IMG/VR virus record: IMGVR_UViG_3300005264_001153
Span: 1-37,613 of that record
Direction: 5' to 3' (one strand)
Origin: a virus
Length of the DNA stretch: 37,613 nt
In this document: positions 1 to 8,481 of the stretch, in pieces
How the letters are laid out: the number at the start of each line of letters is the position of its first letter
Numbering within the stretch: the stretch's first letter is position 1
Translations under genes and position numbers: made by a program
Notes under the pieces: model-generated
The model's database searches: none
The model's input: the letters and a program-made list of their open reading frames with translations, nothing else
Told to the model about the DNA's origin: nothing

Positions 1-603
1 GATGAAAGACCTTCAACAGGTTTAAAAAACAAAGTTGTTGGTTGGCAATTTAGTAATGTAATAGAAATGATAGATCCTATTACATTTGAAAAAACTAAAA
101 AGCCAATGAAACCATTTATGGTTACACAATTACAAATTGCTTTCGAAAGAAATCAAATGATATTGTCGGAATTCGATGAAGTACTTCACAAACAATTAAT
201 TGATTATGAAGTAATAAGATTAGGAAAAGATAAACAACCTGTATTCTCTTCAAAAAATGAACATTTTATCGATGCTCTTGGATTAAGTTATTTAGCATTT
301 GTATTAAAATTTCCAGAATTAACAAAGACAATTAAAAAGCCTAAAACGTCTACAAAGATTGAGATGACAAGTGCTCAATTAGGGCAGGCTGGGCCCAAAA
401 AAATGTTACACGATATAAGCCAAGGCTTTACAAATCCTTGGGAATCTCAAAAAAACTCTTCTAAATTTGATCCAACAGACCTTCCTGGAGATAGACCTGT
501 TTGGCAAAAAGTATCTACAAACTATCGAAGTTCATCGTCATCAAGTGGCTGGGGAACAAGGTCAGCAGGAACTAATAGGAATGGTGGTAGGTCAATATGG
601 TAG
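1..603 (+). CDS. terL: Terminase large subunit, C-terminal part (5' truncated by window)
   Basis: The reading frame is open from base 1 and ends in TAG at 601-603, so about 200 C-terminal residues are visible and the true start lies outside the window. The visible part looks like the RNase H-fold nuclease domain of a packaging terminase: a segment with 'YEVIRLGKDKQPVFSS' followed by 'NEHFIDALGLSYLAF', the usual place of the last metal-binding aspartate (H-x-x-DAL). The enzyme pumps DNA into the prohead through the portal and cuts the concatemer. The last 70 or so residues are a low-complexity Ser/Gly/Asn-rich tail ending in RSIW. Position just upstream of portal, protease and capsid genes supports the call. 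The ATPase motifs are not in the window, so the assignment rests on the nuclease end and on context. Confidence 0.8.
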   Translation, partial: DERPSTGLKNKVVGWQFSNVIEMIDPITFEKTKKPMKPFMVTQLQIAFERNQMILSEFDEVLHKQLIDYEVIRLGKDKQPVFSSKNEHFIDALGLSYLAFVLKFPELTKTIKKPKTSTKIEMTSAQLGQAGPKKMLHDISQGFTNPWESQKNSSKFDPTDLPGDRPVWQKVSTNYRSSSSSSGWGTRSAGTNRNGGRSIW

Positions 604-606
604 TTC

Positions 607-624
607 ACGAATTATATAATTCGT
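607..624 (+). terminator. Perfect 18-base palindrome after terL, possible weak terminator
   Basis: ACGAATTATATAATTCGT is a perfect inverted repeat a few bases after the terL stop, followed by TTTCTATATA. It could be a weak Rho-independent terminator in tandem with the stronger one at 657-704, or a protein-binding site. The stem is almost all A/T, so a terminator role is uncertain. Confidence 0.4.
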
Positions 625-656
625 TTTCTATATAAATCCCTTCTCTTTTTTTCTTT

Positions 657-704
657 CTAGAATGTTAGAGTCCTCCCCCCCTTACTCTAACATTCTAGTT
701 TTAT
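657..704 (+). terminator. Rho-independent terminator after terL
   Basis: A perfect 14-bp stem (CTAGAATGTTAGAG at 657-670 with its complement at 685-698) encloses a 14-base pyrimidine-rich loop containing seven C residues, and is followed by TTTTATT. It should separate terL transcription from the portal/capsid operon. Confidence 0.8.
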
Positions 705-736
705 TCAAAAAACTATTTTAAAGGGGCTGAAAGCAG

Positions 737-1765
737 TTGAAAAAAAGTATTCTATACAAACCAAATTTTGATTATGAAAAGGAATATGAATCTGAAGGAA
801 CAACTATTAACACAAGTATTATTCCTAATAGTAACATACCAAATACGAATATGATAGATACAACAACAGACATAAACAACAAAGAAATATACACTGAAGA
901 CACTGATGTTGATAACTTGTTAAATCAAATACAAAACAATATAGATACATCAAAAGCTTCATTTGATTTATTGCCTAGTAATTCATCCGAATTATTGACA
1001 CCAATATTTGATAACATAGAACTATTTATACAAACTATTCCTAAAGATGAATATAGTACAAATGATTTAAATTACCCAACAGACCCTAAAATAATAATAA
1101 CAAAAGACTCTATTATAGATAACAATTCTGTTATAGATAATAATTCTATTACAGACATCTTTTCAGATACAATAACAAGAAATATAGAAGTTACTTATGA
1201 TAATGATATCGATACAATATTAAAAACGACTTTTAATAAAAATTTAGTCGATATTTTTTTAAATTATTCTAGGAATATTAACGACGTAACATTAAAGTAT
1301 ATGAGAACCATTTATATATATCTAAGTGACTTAACAGAAGAAGAAGTAAAAACATCATTAAGTAAATATACAAAAGCAACAAAAGATATAGAAAGTTTTG
1401 ATTTAAAACCATTATCTGATTTTATAATAAAGTCACAAATAGAAAAAGATCAAAAAGCTAGGTTGTTCAATAAAATAATTACGCCAACAGCTATAATTCA
1501 ATATTTAAGAGCATGTAAGATGTCTTTCGAATTAATGTTAAGATATTCAAAAGCTAATTTTGTTGAAGAATATGATTTGCTTGATACTTATCAAAATAAA
1601 ATAGTTAATAATTTAAAAGCAGAATATGCAGAAAAATATGAAAAAAGTTTATTGAATCTATATAAACACTTAAATACTATAGTAATATTTATTGATGAGT
1701 ATTTAAGTAAAAATGCAAAAGAAATTCAAGCCAAAACAAAACTAATAAAAGAGGGGGCCATATAA
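737..1765 (+). CDS. Unrecognised 342-aa protein between terminase and co-chaperonin
   Basis: Starts at TTG 737, chosen because AAGGGG at 721-726 lies at a good distance and no better start is nearby. I do not recognise the family. Residues 1-150 are polar, Asn/Thr/Asp/Ile-rich and probably disordered, with an imperfect 18-base tandem repeat (1112-1147) that encodes IIDNNS-VIDNNS. Residues 155-342 look like a compact all-helical domain ending in a Lys/Glu-rich helix. No signal peptide, membrane segment or catalytic motif is visible. It ends two bases before the GroES-like gene, so both are probably translated from one message with the portal. An accessory head-assembly role is only a guess from position. 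Confidence 0.7.
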   Translation: MKKSILYKPNFDYEKEYESEGTTINTSIIPNSNIPNTNMIDTTTDINNKEIYTEDTDVDNLLNQIQNNIDTSKASFDLLPSNSSELLTPIFDNIELFIQTIPKDEYSTNDLNYPTDPKIIITKDSIIDNNSVIDNNSITDIFSDTITRNIEVTYDNDIDTILKTTFNKNLVDIFLNYSRNINDVTLKYMRTIYIYLSDLTEEEVKTSLSKYTKATKDIESFDLKPLSDFIIKSQIEKDQKARLFNKIITPTAIIQYLRACKMSFELMLRYSKANFVEEYDLLDTYQNKIVNNLKAEYAEKYEKSLLNLYKHLNTIVIFIDEYLSKNAKEIQAKTKLIKEGAI

Positions 1766-1767
1766 TA

Positions 1768-2064
1768 ATGACGATAAAACCATCAAACGACAATATTGTA
1801 ATAAAGCCAGAAATTGAGGACACAAGCAAAACTAGTAGTGGAATAGTATTGGCTACAGCTAAAACAGTAGCAAGACCTACAAGAGGCCATATAGTTGCTA
1901 TTGGAAAAGGAAGAGTTCTTCAAAATGGCGATGTTTTACCTCCGAACCTAAAGGTAAATGACTATGTAATATTCAATCAATTTGCAGGTTCAGAGATTGT
2001 AGTTAATGAAGAAAAATATTTAATAGTAAAAGAAAATGATATCTTAGCGACTATAACTAAGTAA
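1768..2064 (+). CDS. Phage GroES-like co-chaperonin (Cpn10 family)
   Basis: At 98 residues this is the normal Cpn10 length and matches the family along its whole span. It has the N-terminal strand 'IKPSNDNIVIKPE', a flexible mobile loop at about residues 16-33 that keeps the hydrophobic IVL tripeptide (26-28) which docks on GroEL, the 'GHIVAIGKGR' strand (40-49), a roof-loop region, and the C-terminal 'YLIVKENDILATI'. A GroES-like cap would bind the host GroEL ring and help fold phage proteins, as T4 gp31 does for its capsid protein. The gene sits between an unknown gene and the portal, upstream of the capsid gene, which suggests the client is a head protein. GAGGGGG at 1751-1757 serves as ribosome binding site. 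Confidence 0.9.
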   Translation: MTIKPSNDNIVIKPEIEDTSKTSSGIVLATAKTVARPTRGHIVAIGKGRVLQNGDVLPPNLKVNDYVIFNQFAGSEIVVNEEKYLIVKENDILATITK

Positions 2065-2077
2065 AGACGGTGAGAAA

Positions 2078-4156
2078 ATGCAAATAGGAACTTTTAATTT
2101 CGGATTTAAACGAACAACAAATACTAATGAAGGTTCTACTACTAAAATGAATCAAAAAAACTATAAACAATTCCTAGTAAAAACAATCGGATTTATAGCA
2201 AATCAAGGAGCAGCTAGAAAAGAGTTTTCTCCACCAGAATTCAATTTAGAAGAAATCAAAACAGCATCTGAATCAGACTCATACATAAAAGCATCGTTTG
2301 TTAAATATGAGCAATTGATGTTTAAAGCAGGCTATGAATTAAAAGGAGATAACGATAAAGCAATTGAATATCTCAAAACTCGCTTTAGAATAATGAGTTT
2401 TTCAACAGGAAAACCAATCGATATTTTATGGCAAGAAGTTGGAAACGATTTGATAAAATATTCTAATGCCTTCCTTATTAAATCTAGAGTTGATAATATT
2501 ATGAACGGAGTAAAAGCAACAGGTGTGTTTAACAAGAAACCTGTTGGTGGATATTTCAGAGTCGATCCATCCACAATGGAAATACTCAGAGATAAAACTG
2601 GACAAATTTTAAAATACAAACAAGATACTGGAACAGATGAAAAATCTTTTGCTCCTACAGAAGTCATTCATATTTACATGGATAAAGATGCTAACAATGC
2701 ATTTGGAACTCCTCGAATAATAGCAGCACTAGAAGATGTGAAGCTATTGAGAAGAATAGAAGGAAATATTATTAGTTTAATTTACAGATTTTCAATACCT
2801 ATTTACCAATGGATTATCGGTCTGCCAGAAGCAGGTTTTCAAGCAACAGATAAAGAAATTGTGGAAGCTAAAAACGAAATAGAAAAAACGCCTATGGATG
2901 GTGTTATTATAACTAACGAAAAGACTCAGATAAAAGCTATTGGAGCAGAGGGACACGCTCTAAATGCATCTCAATATTTGAAATACTTTGAAGCAAGAGT
3001 TTTTTCTGCATTAAATATGTCTGAGTCACAAATGGGAAGAGGCGGATCAAAACAAGACGCTGATTCGATGGAAGCACAAGCTCATAATACTGTAAAGCAT
3101 TTTCAAAAGATACTAAGTATCTTCTTTGAAAATTTCATAATAAGTGAATTACTATTAGAGGGAGGATTTAATCCGATAATAAATGAAGACGACATTGTTA
3201 AATTTCAATTCAATGAGATTTCTTTAGAAACAAAAATAAAAGTTGAAAATCATGAAATGCTTAAATTCCAATCTAATATCAATACGTTTGAAGAAGTCCG
3301 AAGAGTAATGGGTAAGAAAGCAGATCCCGATGAATCCAGACTATATTTTAATATGGTAGATAACGCAAGTGCAATACAACAAATAGAAGCGAAAGAAAAA
3401 AGTTCAATCGAATTAGCTAAAGTTAAAACAGACAATTCTGAATCATCAGGTATTGATGGAAATGGTCAGAACACTTATAATACTAAAGTTAATAAAGATG
3501 CCGAGAGCAGAAATAGACCTACAAATCAGTATGGTACAGGCTCCGTAAAAGTAAAAGAATCTACTACAAGTAGGAAATCTTTTGATGTAGCTTATAATAA
3601 GTTTGAAATGCTACGTAATAACATAGTAGATACATCAAACAAGAACATAAGTTTAGATGATCTAATTACTTTAAATAAGCAAGAAATAATGAATCAAATC
3701 AAGACGCTAATACAAAATAATTCTCAATCAGGAGTAATTCACGCCTTATCTGAAATTGAAGAGATAAATCCATCGCTTCTTATTCCAAATGTAGATATAA
3801 ATCTATACCATTTTGAACAAGAAGCGAGCAAAACATTAGATAAACTTTATAAAGACATAAAGAAAAGGTTACAAGACAAAAGAGATGAAGAGTCGGTACA
3901 AACCGTCTTTGAAACTTTAGAATATAGATTAAGATATATGCTAGAATATGTTCTGCCTAAAACGTATTGGTATTCATTTTTAAAAACTGGAGCCAAGTGC
4001 AACATAAAAAAAGCATATATACAATTTAGTAGTGAAAAAGATGAAGAAAATCACCCAGACACTATTAATCCTAAATCCTTCAAGATCGAAGACATCCCAG
4101 CATACCATAGCTTTTGTAGTAGTAAAATAACATTCAAGGCAGGTGAAAAAGACTAA
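2078..4156 (+). CDS. Portal protein with possible MuF-like C-terminal extension
   Basis: A 692-residue protein with the portal pattern: 'PIDILWQEVGNDLIKYSNAF' (about 112-131), a beta-rich clip/stem stretch 'GGYFRVDPSTMEILRDK', 'PTEVIHIYMDK', 'AFGTPRIIAALEDVKLLRRI' and 'MSESQMGRGGSKQDADSMEA'. It would form the dodecameric vertex ring through which DNA enters and leaves. Residues of about 430-510 are polar linker. The last 190 residues form a separate helical domain ending in 'IPAYHSFCSSKITF' (673-686), with another Cys at about 646, which resembles the His/Cys end of MuF-type minor head proteins ('ppyHpnCrC'). The family usually encodes MuF as a separate gene after portal; none is seen here. 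The ribosome binding site (GGTGAG at 2069-2074) is weak and close. The stop overlaps the next start by one base. Confidence 0.87.
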   Translation: MQIGTFNFGFKRTTNTNEGSTTKMNQKNYKQFLVKTIGFIANQGAARKEFSPPEFNLEEIKTASESDSYIKASFVKYEQLMFKAGYELKGDNDKAIEYLKTRFRIMSFSTGKPIDILWQEVGNDLIKYSNAFLIKSRVDNIMNGVKATGVFNKKPVGGYFRVDPSTMEILRDKTGQILKYKQDTGTDEKSFAPTEVIHIYMDKDANNAFGTPRIIAALEDVKLLRRIEGNIISLIYRFSIPIYQWIIGLPEAGFQATDKEIVEAKNEIEKTPMDGVIITNEKTQIKAIGAEGHALNASQYLKYFEARVFSALNMSESQMGRGGSKQDADSMEAQAHNTVKHFQKILSIFFENFIISELLLEGGFNPIINEDDIVKFQFNEISLETKIKVENHEMLKFQSNINTFEEVRRVMGKKADPDESRLYFNMVDNASAIQQIEAKEKSSIELAKVKTDNSESSGIDGNGQNTYNTKVNKDAESRNRPTNQYGTGSVKVKESTTSRKSFDVAYNKFEMLRNNIVDTSNKNISLDDLITLNKQEIMNQIKTLIQNNSQSGVIHALSEIEEINPSLLIPNVDINLYHFEQEASKTLDKLYKDIKKRLQDKRDEESVQTVFETLEYRLRYMLEYVLPKTYWYSFLKTGAKCNIKKAYIQFSSEKDEENHPDTINPKSFKIEDIPAYHSFCSSKITFKAGEKD

Positions 4157-5448
4157 TGACTATGATGATTAGAGAATTTTTAGGAGACAAAGGACTTCAA
4201 GTTACTTTTAATGTTCAAGAAAATTCAAAAGGAAAATTTGATTTAAAAGAATCTTTAAAAGTCTTGAATGATAACCCTATATCTCCAGATTCAATAATGG
4301 TAGATATAGAAGGTATTCATGTTGGACCAACAAGAAACTATACATGGTATACAGAAAAAGCATTAAGAGAAAGCGTTCTGTCATGGACAAAGCCATATTT
4401 ACGACCATTAATAATGCACCATAATGAAAATGATGGAAAGATAATAGGAAGAATTCAAAATGCAGCCTACACAGATATAAATACTTTATCAGGAACCGGT
4501 GCTTTATTATTTACAACTAACATACCAGACAAAGACGGTATGGAGCAAGTTAAGGATGGAAGATTAAAAACAACTTCTATTGGAGCGATTGTTCATGATG
4601 CGACTTGTTCAGTATGCGGACATAATATTGCACAAGAAGGACCATGTGAGCATGAAAGAGGTCAGGTGTATGAAGGACAAACTTGTTATTGGGTAATAAA
4701 TAGTATGGAAGCAAAAGAATTATCTTATGTAATTGTTCCTTCAGACATTTATGCTCAAAATATTCGAATATATAATCCAGAAAAAAAATTAATAAATAAT
4801 GTAAAAGAAAATAATAAAAAAGGAGTGTTGGATATGAATGAAGGAATAAATCGAGCAGAAAAGGCCATTATTGATGAAGAGGTAAAAACAGAAAAACTTG
4901 ATGATACAAAAGCAACAGAGGCTCCTAAAAATCAAGAAGAGAAAGAAGATTATAAAAAACTTTACGAAGATACAAAAGCAAAACATGATAAAGTTGCTTC
5001 AAAATTAGAAGCTATTGTTGCAGAATTAAAACAAGCTCAAAACGAGTTAGCGACTAAGACAGGGGAACTAAAACAAGAAATTGAAACTAAAGAAGCCTTA
5101 GAAAATGATTTGTTTAATAACAAAAAACAACTTAAAGAAGCTGTTATTGACAAGATTATAATTATAAAAGAAAACTTAGGTAAAAAAACAAATGCAATTT
5201 CACTTCAAGAACGAAGTATTGAATCACTTAACGATACAGTATTAGATTTAAAAGAAGAACTTGGTAGTTCAAAAACCATACTAAATAATATAACTAAGAC
5301 AACAAATCCTACCTTACCTACAAACTTTCAAGAAAAAAAAGACGAAAATGTTAAAAACTCTAGTAACACAAGTAATATTGATTTGACAGAAGAGTTCAAC
5401 AACCTGTTTTCTTCAATAGTAGGAAGTAGATCAAAAAATAATTTTTAA
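4156..5448 (+). CDS. Prohead protease fused to scaffold (430 aa)
   Basis: Residues 1-205 look like a phage capsid-maturation serine protease: 'LRPLIMHHN' supplies the candidate catalytic His (88/89), and 'LKTTSIGAI' supplies the candidate Ser 141 in the usual T/S-S-I-G setting. Inserted after it is a probable zinc knuckle C151-x2-C154-x9-C164-x-H166. Residues 225-430 are a Lys/Glu-rich coiled coil typical of scaffold, with a Ser/Asn linker and a short 'EEFNNLFSSIVGSRSKNNF' tail, the kind of C-terminal segment that can contact capsid subunits. The protease trims head proteins and digests the scaffold. The ATG at 4156 overlaps the portal stop. A second in-frame start lies at 4834 (separate entry). 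Confidence 0.82.
   Translation: MTMMIREFLGDKGLQVTFNVQENSKGKFDLKESLKVLNDNPISPDSIMVDIEGIHVGPTRNYTWYTEKALRESVLSWTKPYLRPLIMHHNENDGKIIGRIQNAAYTDINTLSGTGALLFTTNIPDKDGMEQVKDGRLKTTSIGAIVHDATCSVCGHNIAQEGPCEHERGQVYEGQTCYWVINSMEAKELSYVIVPSDIYAQNIRIYNPEKKLINNVKENNKKGVLDMNEGINRAEKAIIDEEVKTEKLDDTKATEAPKNQEEKEDYKKLYEDTKAKHDKVASKLEAIVAELKQAQNELATKTGELKQEIETKEALENDLFNNKKQLKEAVIDKIIIIKENLGKKTNAISLQERSIESLNDTVLDLKEELGSSKTILNNITKTTNPTLPTNFQEKKDENVKNSSNTSNIDLTEEFNNLFSSIVGSRSKNNF
4834..5448 (+). CDS. Nested scaffold protein from an internal in-frame start (204 aa)
   Basis: Within the protease-scaffold gene and in the same frame, AAAAAAGGAG (AGGAG at 4821-4825) lies eight bases before ATG 4834, which is residue 227 of the long protein. 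Translation from here would give a 204-residue protein starting MNEGINRAEK that contains only the coiled-coil scaffold. This is the same logic as lambda C/Nu3, where a protease gene contains its scaffold as an independently started product. The site falls exactly at the domain border, which argues against chance. Expression is not shown by sequence alone. Confidence 0.65.
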   Translation: MNEGINRAEKAIIDEEVKTEKLDDTKATEAPKNQEEKEDYKKLYEDTKAKHDKVASKLEAIVAELKQAQNELATKTGELKQEIETKEALENDLFNNKKQLKEAVIDKIIIIKENLGKKTNAISLQERSIESLNDTVLDLKEELGSSKTILNNITKTTNPTLPTNFQEKKDENVKNSSNTSNIDLTEEFNNLFSSIVGSRSKNNF

Positions 5449-5478
5449 GTTCAAAAATAAAAAGGAGCGTGAATAATA

Positions 5479-7158
5479 ATGGCATTGCAACCAAGCACAT
5501 TTACAGGACAAGATAGACTCCAACCAGGAGCTAGAGGTCAAAAATTCGAAGCAAACGTACCTGGATATAGAAATTCAGGAGATAACAGAATTAATAGAAC
5601 TAACAACAAGTTAAATACAAATGCACATGATGTTCCTAATATCAAATATGAGTTTGATAGAAGACTTCCAGTATTATTTAAATATGGATTTGCATTTGGC
5701 TACAACCAAATAGTAATTCCTAAAGGAAGACTAGTAGCAGTAGACCCAAACATGGACCTAGTTGATTTTGATATGCATCATGCTCACAGTACTTTAACAT
5801 TAGCTAATGGAGGTGCCCCAGTAAAATTAAGAGCAGTGACTGATAAATACACTGATATCTCAACAGGAGCACAAGGATTAGTAAATGATGCATCTTTAGT
5901 GGCTGCTAATACAGGAGTAGAATGGATGCCTTTAAGAGGATTTGCTAAAGCTTATGCAGGTAAATCTTATAGAGCATTCCATGATAAAGATGGAGATTCA
6001 AATGATATATGTATTGGACCAGAAAAACAATTAACAAATGCAGCTTATCTTGTAGATGAAAATACAGGAAAGATAAAAAAAGGTACAATAATTACTAATG
6101 ATGTAAGACCAGGTAATGTTCCTACAGGAGTATTACAAAGAAACGAATACACTAGAGATGATGACGCATACAATGGGATTATGCCAGGAGCTGTTTTAAC
6201 AGACGCTATGATAGAAATGCCATGGTTCTCTCACAAAGATAAAGCAGAAGGAAATCCTTGGGGTTCAGCATATGGAATATTAAAACCAGGGATGTTAGTT
6301 AAATCAGACGAGAATGGAAGATTCGTACCTTCTCCATTATCTTTTGAGTCAGACTTAGAAACTATGACTATGATGGAAGCAGAGCTTGAAAGACAACAAG
6401 TCGTTGGACAAGTTTATGCTATAGACAACAGCTTAATTCCTGAAGGTTCAGCAAAATGGGCACAATGGGCATTAAGTGAAAGAATGAATTTTAATGAAAT
6501 TAATCCTAGTGTTTATGCTCAAAACAACAGGAATGGCGAAGATGCTATTAACAATTCTCCTTATAAATCTAATGGAGAGTATCCAGGATATCCTTATGAT
6601 AGAAATGCAAACGAACATGACTTGCATATGATATCTCAAAGAGGTTCTTATGACCCAAGAATGCAAGAGCAATATATCTATGATAATGGAATACCGGGCC
6701 TTACTGATGGTAAGAACGTTATCAATGCTATAAAAGCTCCATTTAAAGCTAATACTTTAAGATTGTTTACTTCTGACGAAAAAACAGCAGGACAAAAACA
6801 TGACTTAGATATTTATATAAGAACATTAGATGTTGATGTTAATAGTCTATGTATTGCAACGTCTGAGCCAGTTGGAACATGGGATGAATCAACACAAAAA
6901 TTCACAGGTACTACAAAAGCAGAAGTAGGAGCAACTTTCAATGGATTAACAATTAAATATGTTGATGAATTACAAGGATTGTTAACACTTGAAGTAACAG
7001 ATGAAAATGCGTTAGGAGAAGCTCCAGCTAATGCTACTGAAATACAGAGAGAGTTCCCTATTTGGGTTATTTATAAAAAAAGAGGACAATCAGGAGTTCC
7101 AACATTCTTAGATTGGGACGGAGTAGTAGGAAGCGTTAAAATATTATTAACTAAATAA
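5479..7158 (+). CDS. Abundant head structural protein, unrecognised family (559 aa)
   Basis: Begins at ATG 5479 after AAAGGAGCG. Residues 1-50 are polar and basic (GQDRLQPGARGQKFE...), and the rest is beta-rich with 'FAFGYNQIVIPKGRLVAVDP' near residues 71-90 and many Asn/Gly loops. There are no membrane segments or enzymatic motifs. It lies between scaffold and major capsid genes with a strong ribosome binding site and the same smooth, highly expressed codon pattern as the capsid gene, so an abundant head protein such as a capsid decoration or stabilisation protein is likely. That is inference from context; I cannot name the family. Confidence 0.6.
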   Translation: MALQPSTFTGQDRLQPGARGQKFEANVPGYRNSGDNRINRTNNKLNTNAHDVPNIKYEFDRRLPVLFKYGFAFGYNQIVIPKGRLVAVDPNMDLVDFDMHHAHSTLTLANGGAPVKLRAVTDKYTDISTGAQGLVNDASLVAANTGVEWMPLRGFAKAYAGKSYRAFHDKDGDSNDICIGPEKQLTNAAYLVDENTGKIKKGTIITNDVRPGNVPTGVLQRNEYTRDDDAYNGIMPGAVLTDAMIEMPWFSHKDKAEGNPWGSAYGILKPGMLVKSDENGRFVPSPLSFESDLETMTMMEAELERQQVVGQVYAIDNSLIPEGSAKWAQWALSERMNFNEINPSVYAQNNRNGEDAINNSPYKSNGEYPGYPYDRNANEHDLHMISQRGSYDPRMQEQYIYDNGIPGLTDGKNVINAIKAPFKANTLRLFTSDEKTAGQKHDLDIYIRTLDVDVNSLCIATSEPVGTWDESTQKFTGTTKAEVGATFNGLTIKYVDELQGLLTLEVTDENALGEAPANATEIQREFPIWVIYKKRGQSGVPTFLDWDGVVGSVKILLTK

Positions 7159-7163
7159 TAAAT

Positions 7164-7190
7164 AGAGAAGAAGAAAAACTTCTTCTCTTC
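7164..7190 (+). terminator. Hairpin between the 559-aa gene and the capsid gene
   Basis: AGAGAAGAAG at 7164-7173 pairs perfectly with CTTCTTCTCT at 7179-7188 across an AAAAA loop. Only a weak T-run (TTCCC) follows, so this is more likely an attenuator or an mRNA-stability hairpin than a full terminator. Confidence 0.45.
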
Positions 7191-7227
7191 CCTAAATAAA
7201 ATAAAAATGCCGAGGAGGAACAACATA

Positions 7228-8463
7228 ATGTTATATTTTAAAGAATCTTTAGATAGAATAGAAAGATTAAAAACCGCATCACAACAACAATTACAAGAAT
7301 TCAACGAAGGTAAGGCAGGGGTAAAACGCCCATCAATCCAACCTGAATCTTTTGACTTAATGGAAAAAATGACAAGAAATATATTCGGTGACTATAGTAA
7401 AGGAAGAACGAATATATCTGAAGCCTTAACTTCTACAGATGCAATTAGAATGATTCCTAAAGTAATAGAAGGTCAATTAAGAGAAGCAGCAGAACCTGAA
7501 TATCTTGGAACTAGATTTATGCAACATGTAAATGTAGATAGTGGAAACAGTACTGTGTATGTTATTCCAATAGTAGGAGAGATAGTAGCAGGCGAAGTAG
7601 GAGAAGGTTCTAGATACAATGAAGATTACGTAGACTTCAGTACTATCGAAAATAGTTCTTTAGAAATTAGAGTTAAAAAGATAGGTATTAAAGTTTCTAT
7701 CACAGAAGAAGCTATCTCGGATTCTAGTTGGGACATATTAGGAATAAATGTTCGTAAAATGGGTAAAGCAATGGCTAGATATAAAGAAGAATGGATATTC
7801 AACACATTTTCAGATCACGGACATATTATATTTGATAATAATTTGAGAGCACAGACTCCCGAAGCAGGAACAACAGGATTAGGTGCTGATGGTATTCATA
7901 ACAATACTTTATCTGTTGAAGATTTCTTAGATATGGTATTAGGATTAATGGGAAATGGATTCGTACCATCGGACGTAATAATGCACCCGTTAACATGGGT
8001 AGTATTTGCTAGAAATAGTATGATAGGAAACGGCTTAAGCTTTGGAGCATTTGGAGGACAAGGAGTACATCCAAATGGAGGAGTTCAAGGAACAGGTGGA
8101 TTTGCTGGTTTGAGTAATGATGGATCAGGTCAAAAATTCATAATGAAACCAGAGCAAGTTCAGAATAGATTACCAATGCCTTTAACTTTAAACTTCTCAC
8201 CATTTGTTCATTTTGACAAAGTATCTAAACAATTCGACATGTATTGCTTAGATAGAAATGAAGTTGGAGTTATAGCTCAAAAAGAAGGTCTTTCTACAGA
8301 AAATTGGACGGATCCAGAAAAAGATATAAGAGCATTAAAAGCTAAAGAAAGATACGGTATTGGTATGTTAAACAACGGAGCAGCAGTAACTGTAGCTAGA
8401 AACATCGCAGTAGACACATCTTATCCAAAAGCACCAACTATCAACATTAACACTAACAATTAA
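7228..8463 (+). CDS. Major capsid protein, HK97 fold (411 aa)
   Basis: I start this at ATG 7228 because GAGGAGG at 7212-7218 is a strong ribosome binding site nine bases upstream; the in-frame ATG at 7207 lies in front of that site and has none of its own. The protein has a helical Lys/Gln-rich N-terminal segment (1-60) that could be a cleavable delta-like domain. A central part follows with an E-loop-like strand pair ('TVYVIPIVGEIVAGEVGEGS', 'SLEIRVKKIGIKVSITEEAI'), a spine helix ('GINVRKMGKAMARYKEEWIF') and P/A-domain features ('PSDVIMHPLTWVVFARN'). It forms the capsid lattice, presumably after cleavage by the protease two genes upstream. The length is normal for a large-phage HK97-fold capsid protein. 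Confidence 0.85.
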   Translation: MLYFKESLDRIERLKTASQQQLQEFNEGKAGVKRPSIQPESFDLMEKMTRNIFGDYSKGRTNISEALTSTDAIRMIPKVIEGQLREAAEPEYLGTRFMQHVNVDSGNSTVYVIPIVGEIVAGEVGEGSRYNEDYVDFSTIENSSLEIRVKKIGIKVSITEEAISDSSWDILGINVRKMGKAMARYKEEWIFNTFSDHGHIIFDNNLRAQTPEAGTTGLGADGIHNNTLSVEDFLDMVLGLMGNGFVPSDVIMHPLTWVVFARNSMIGNGLSFGAFGGQGVHPNGGVQGTGGFAGLSNDGSGQKFIMKPEQVQNRLPMPLTLNFSPFVHFDKVSKQFDMYCLDRNEVGVIAQKEGLSTENWTDPEKDIRALKAKERYGIGMLNNGAAVTVARNIAVDTSYPKAPTININTNN

Positions 8464-8481
8464 AAAAGAAGGGGTGTTCTT

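Noticed and set aside
1112-1147. 18-base repeat pair as a regulatory or CRISPR-like repeat
   Set aside because: It is an imperfect tandem repeat inside a coding region giving IIDNNS-VIDNNS; there are no spacers.
2332-2667. Minus-strand ORFs across the window (this one as example)
   Set aside because: All lie fully inside well-supported plus-strand genes, lack ribosome binding sites and have compositions expected from the complement of AT-rich coding sequence.
7207-7227. Upstream in-frame ATG for the major capsid gene
   Set aside because: It lies before the GAGGAGG ribosome binding site that serves ATG 7228 and has no such site of its own.
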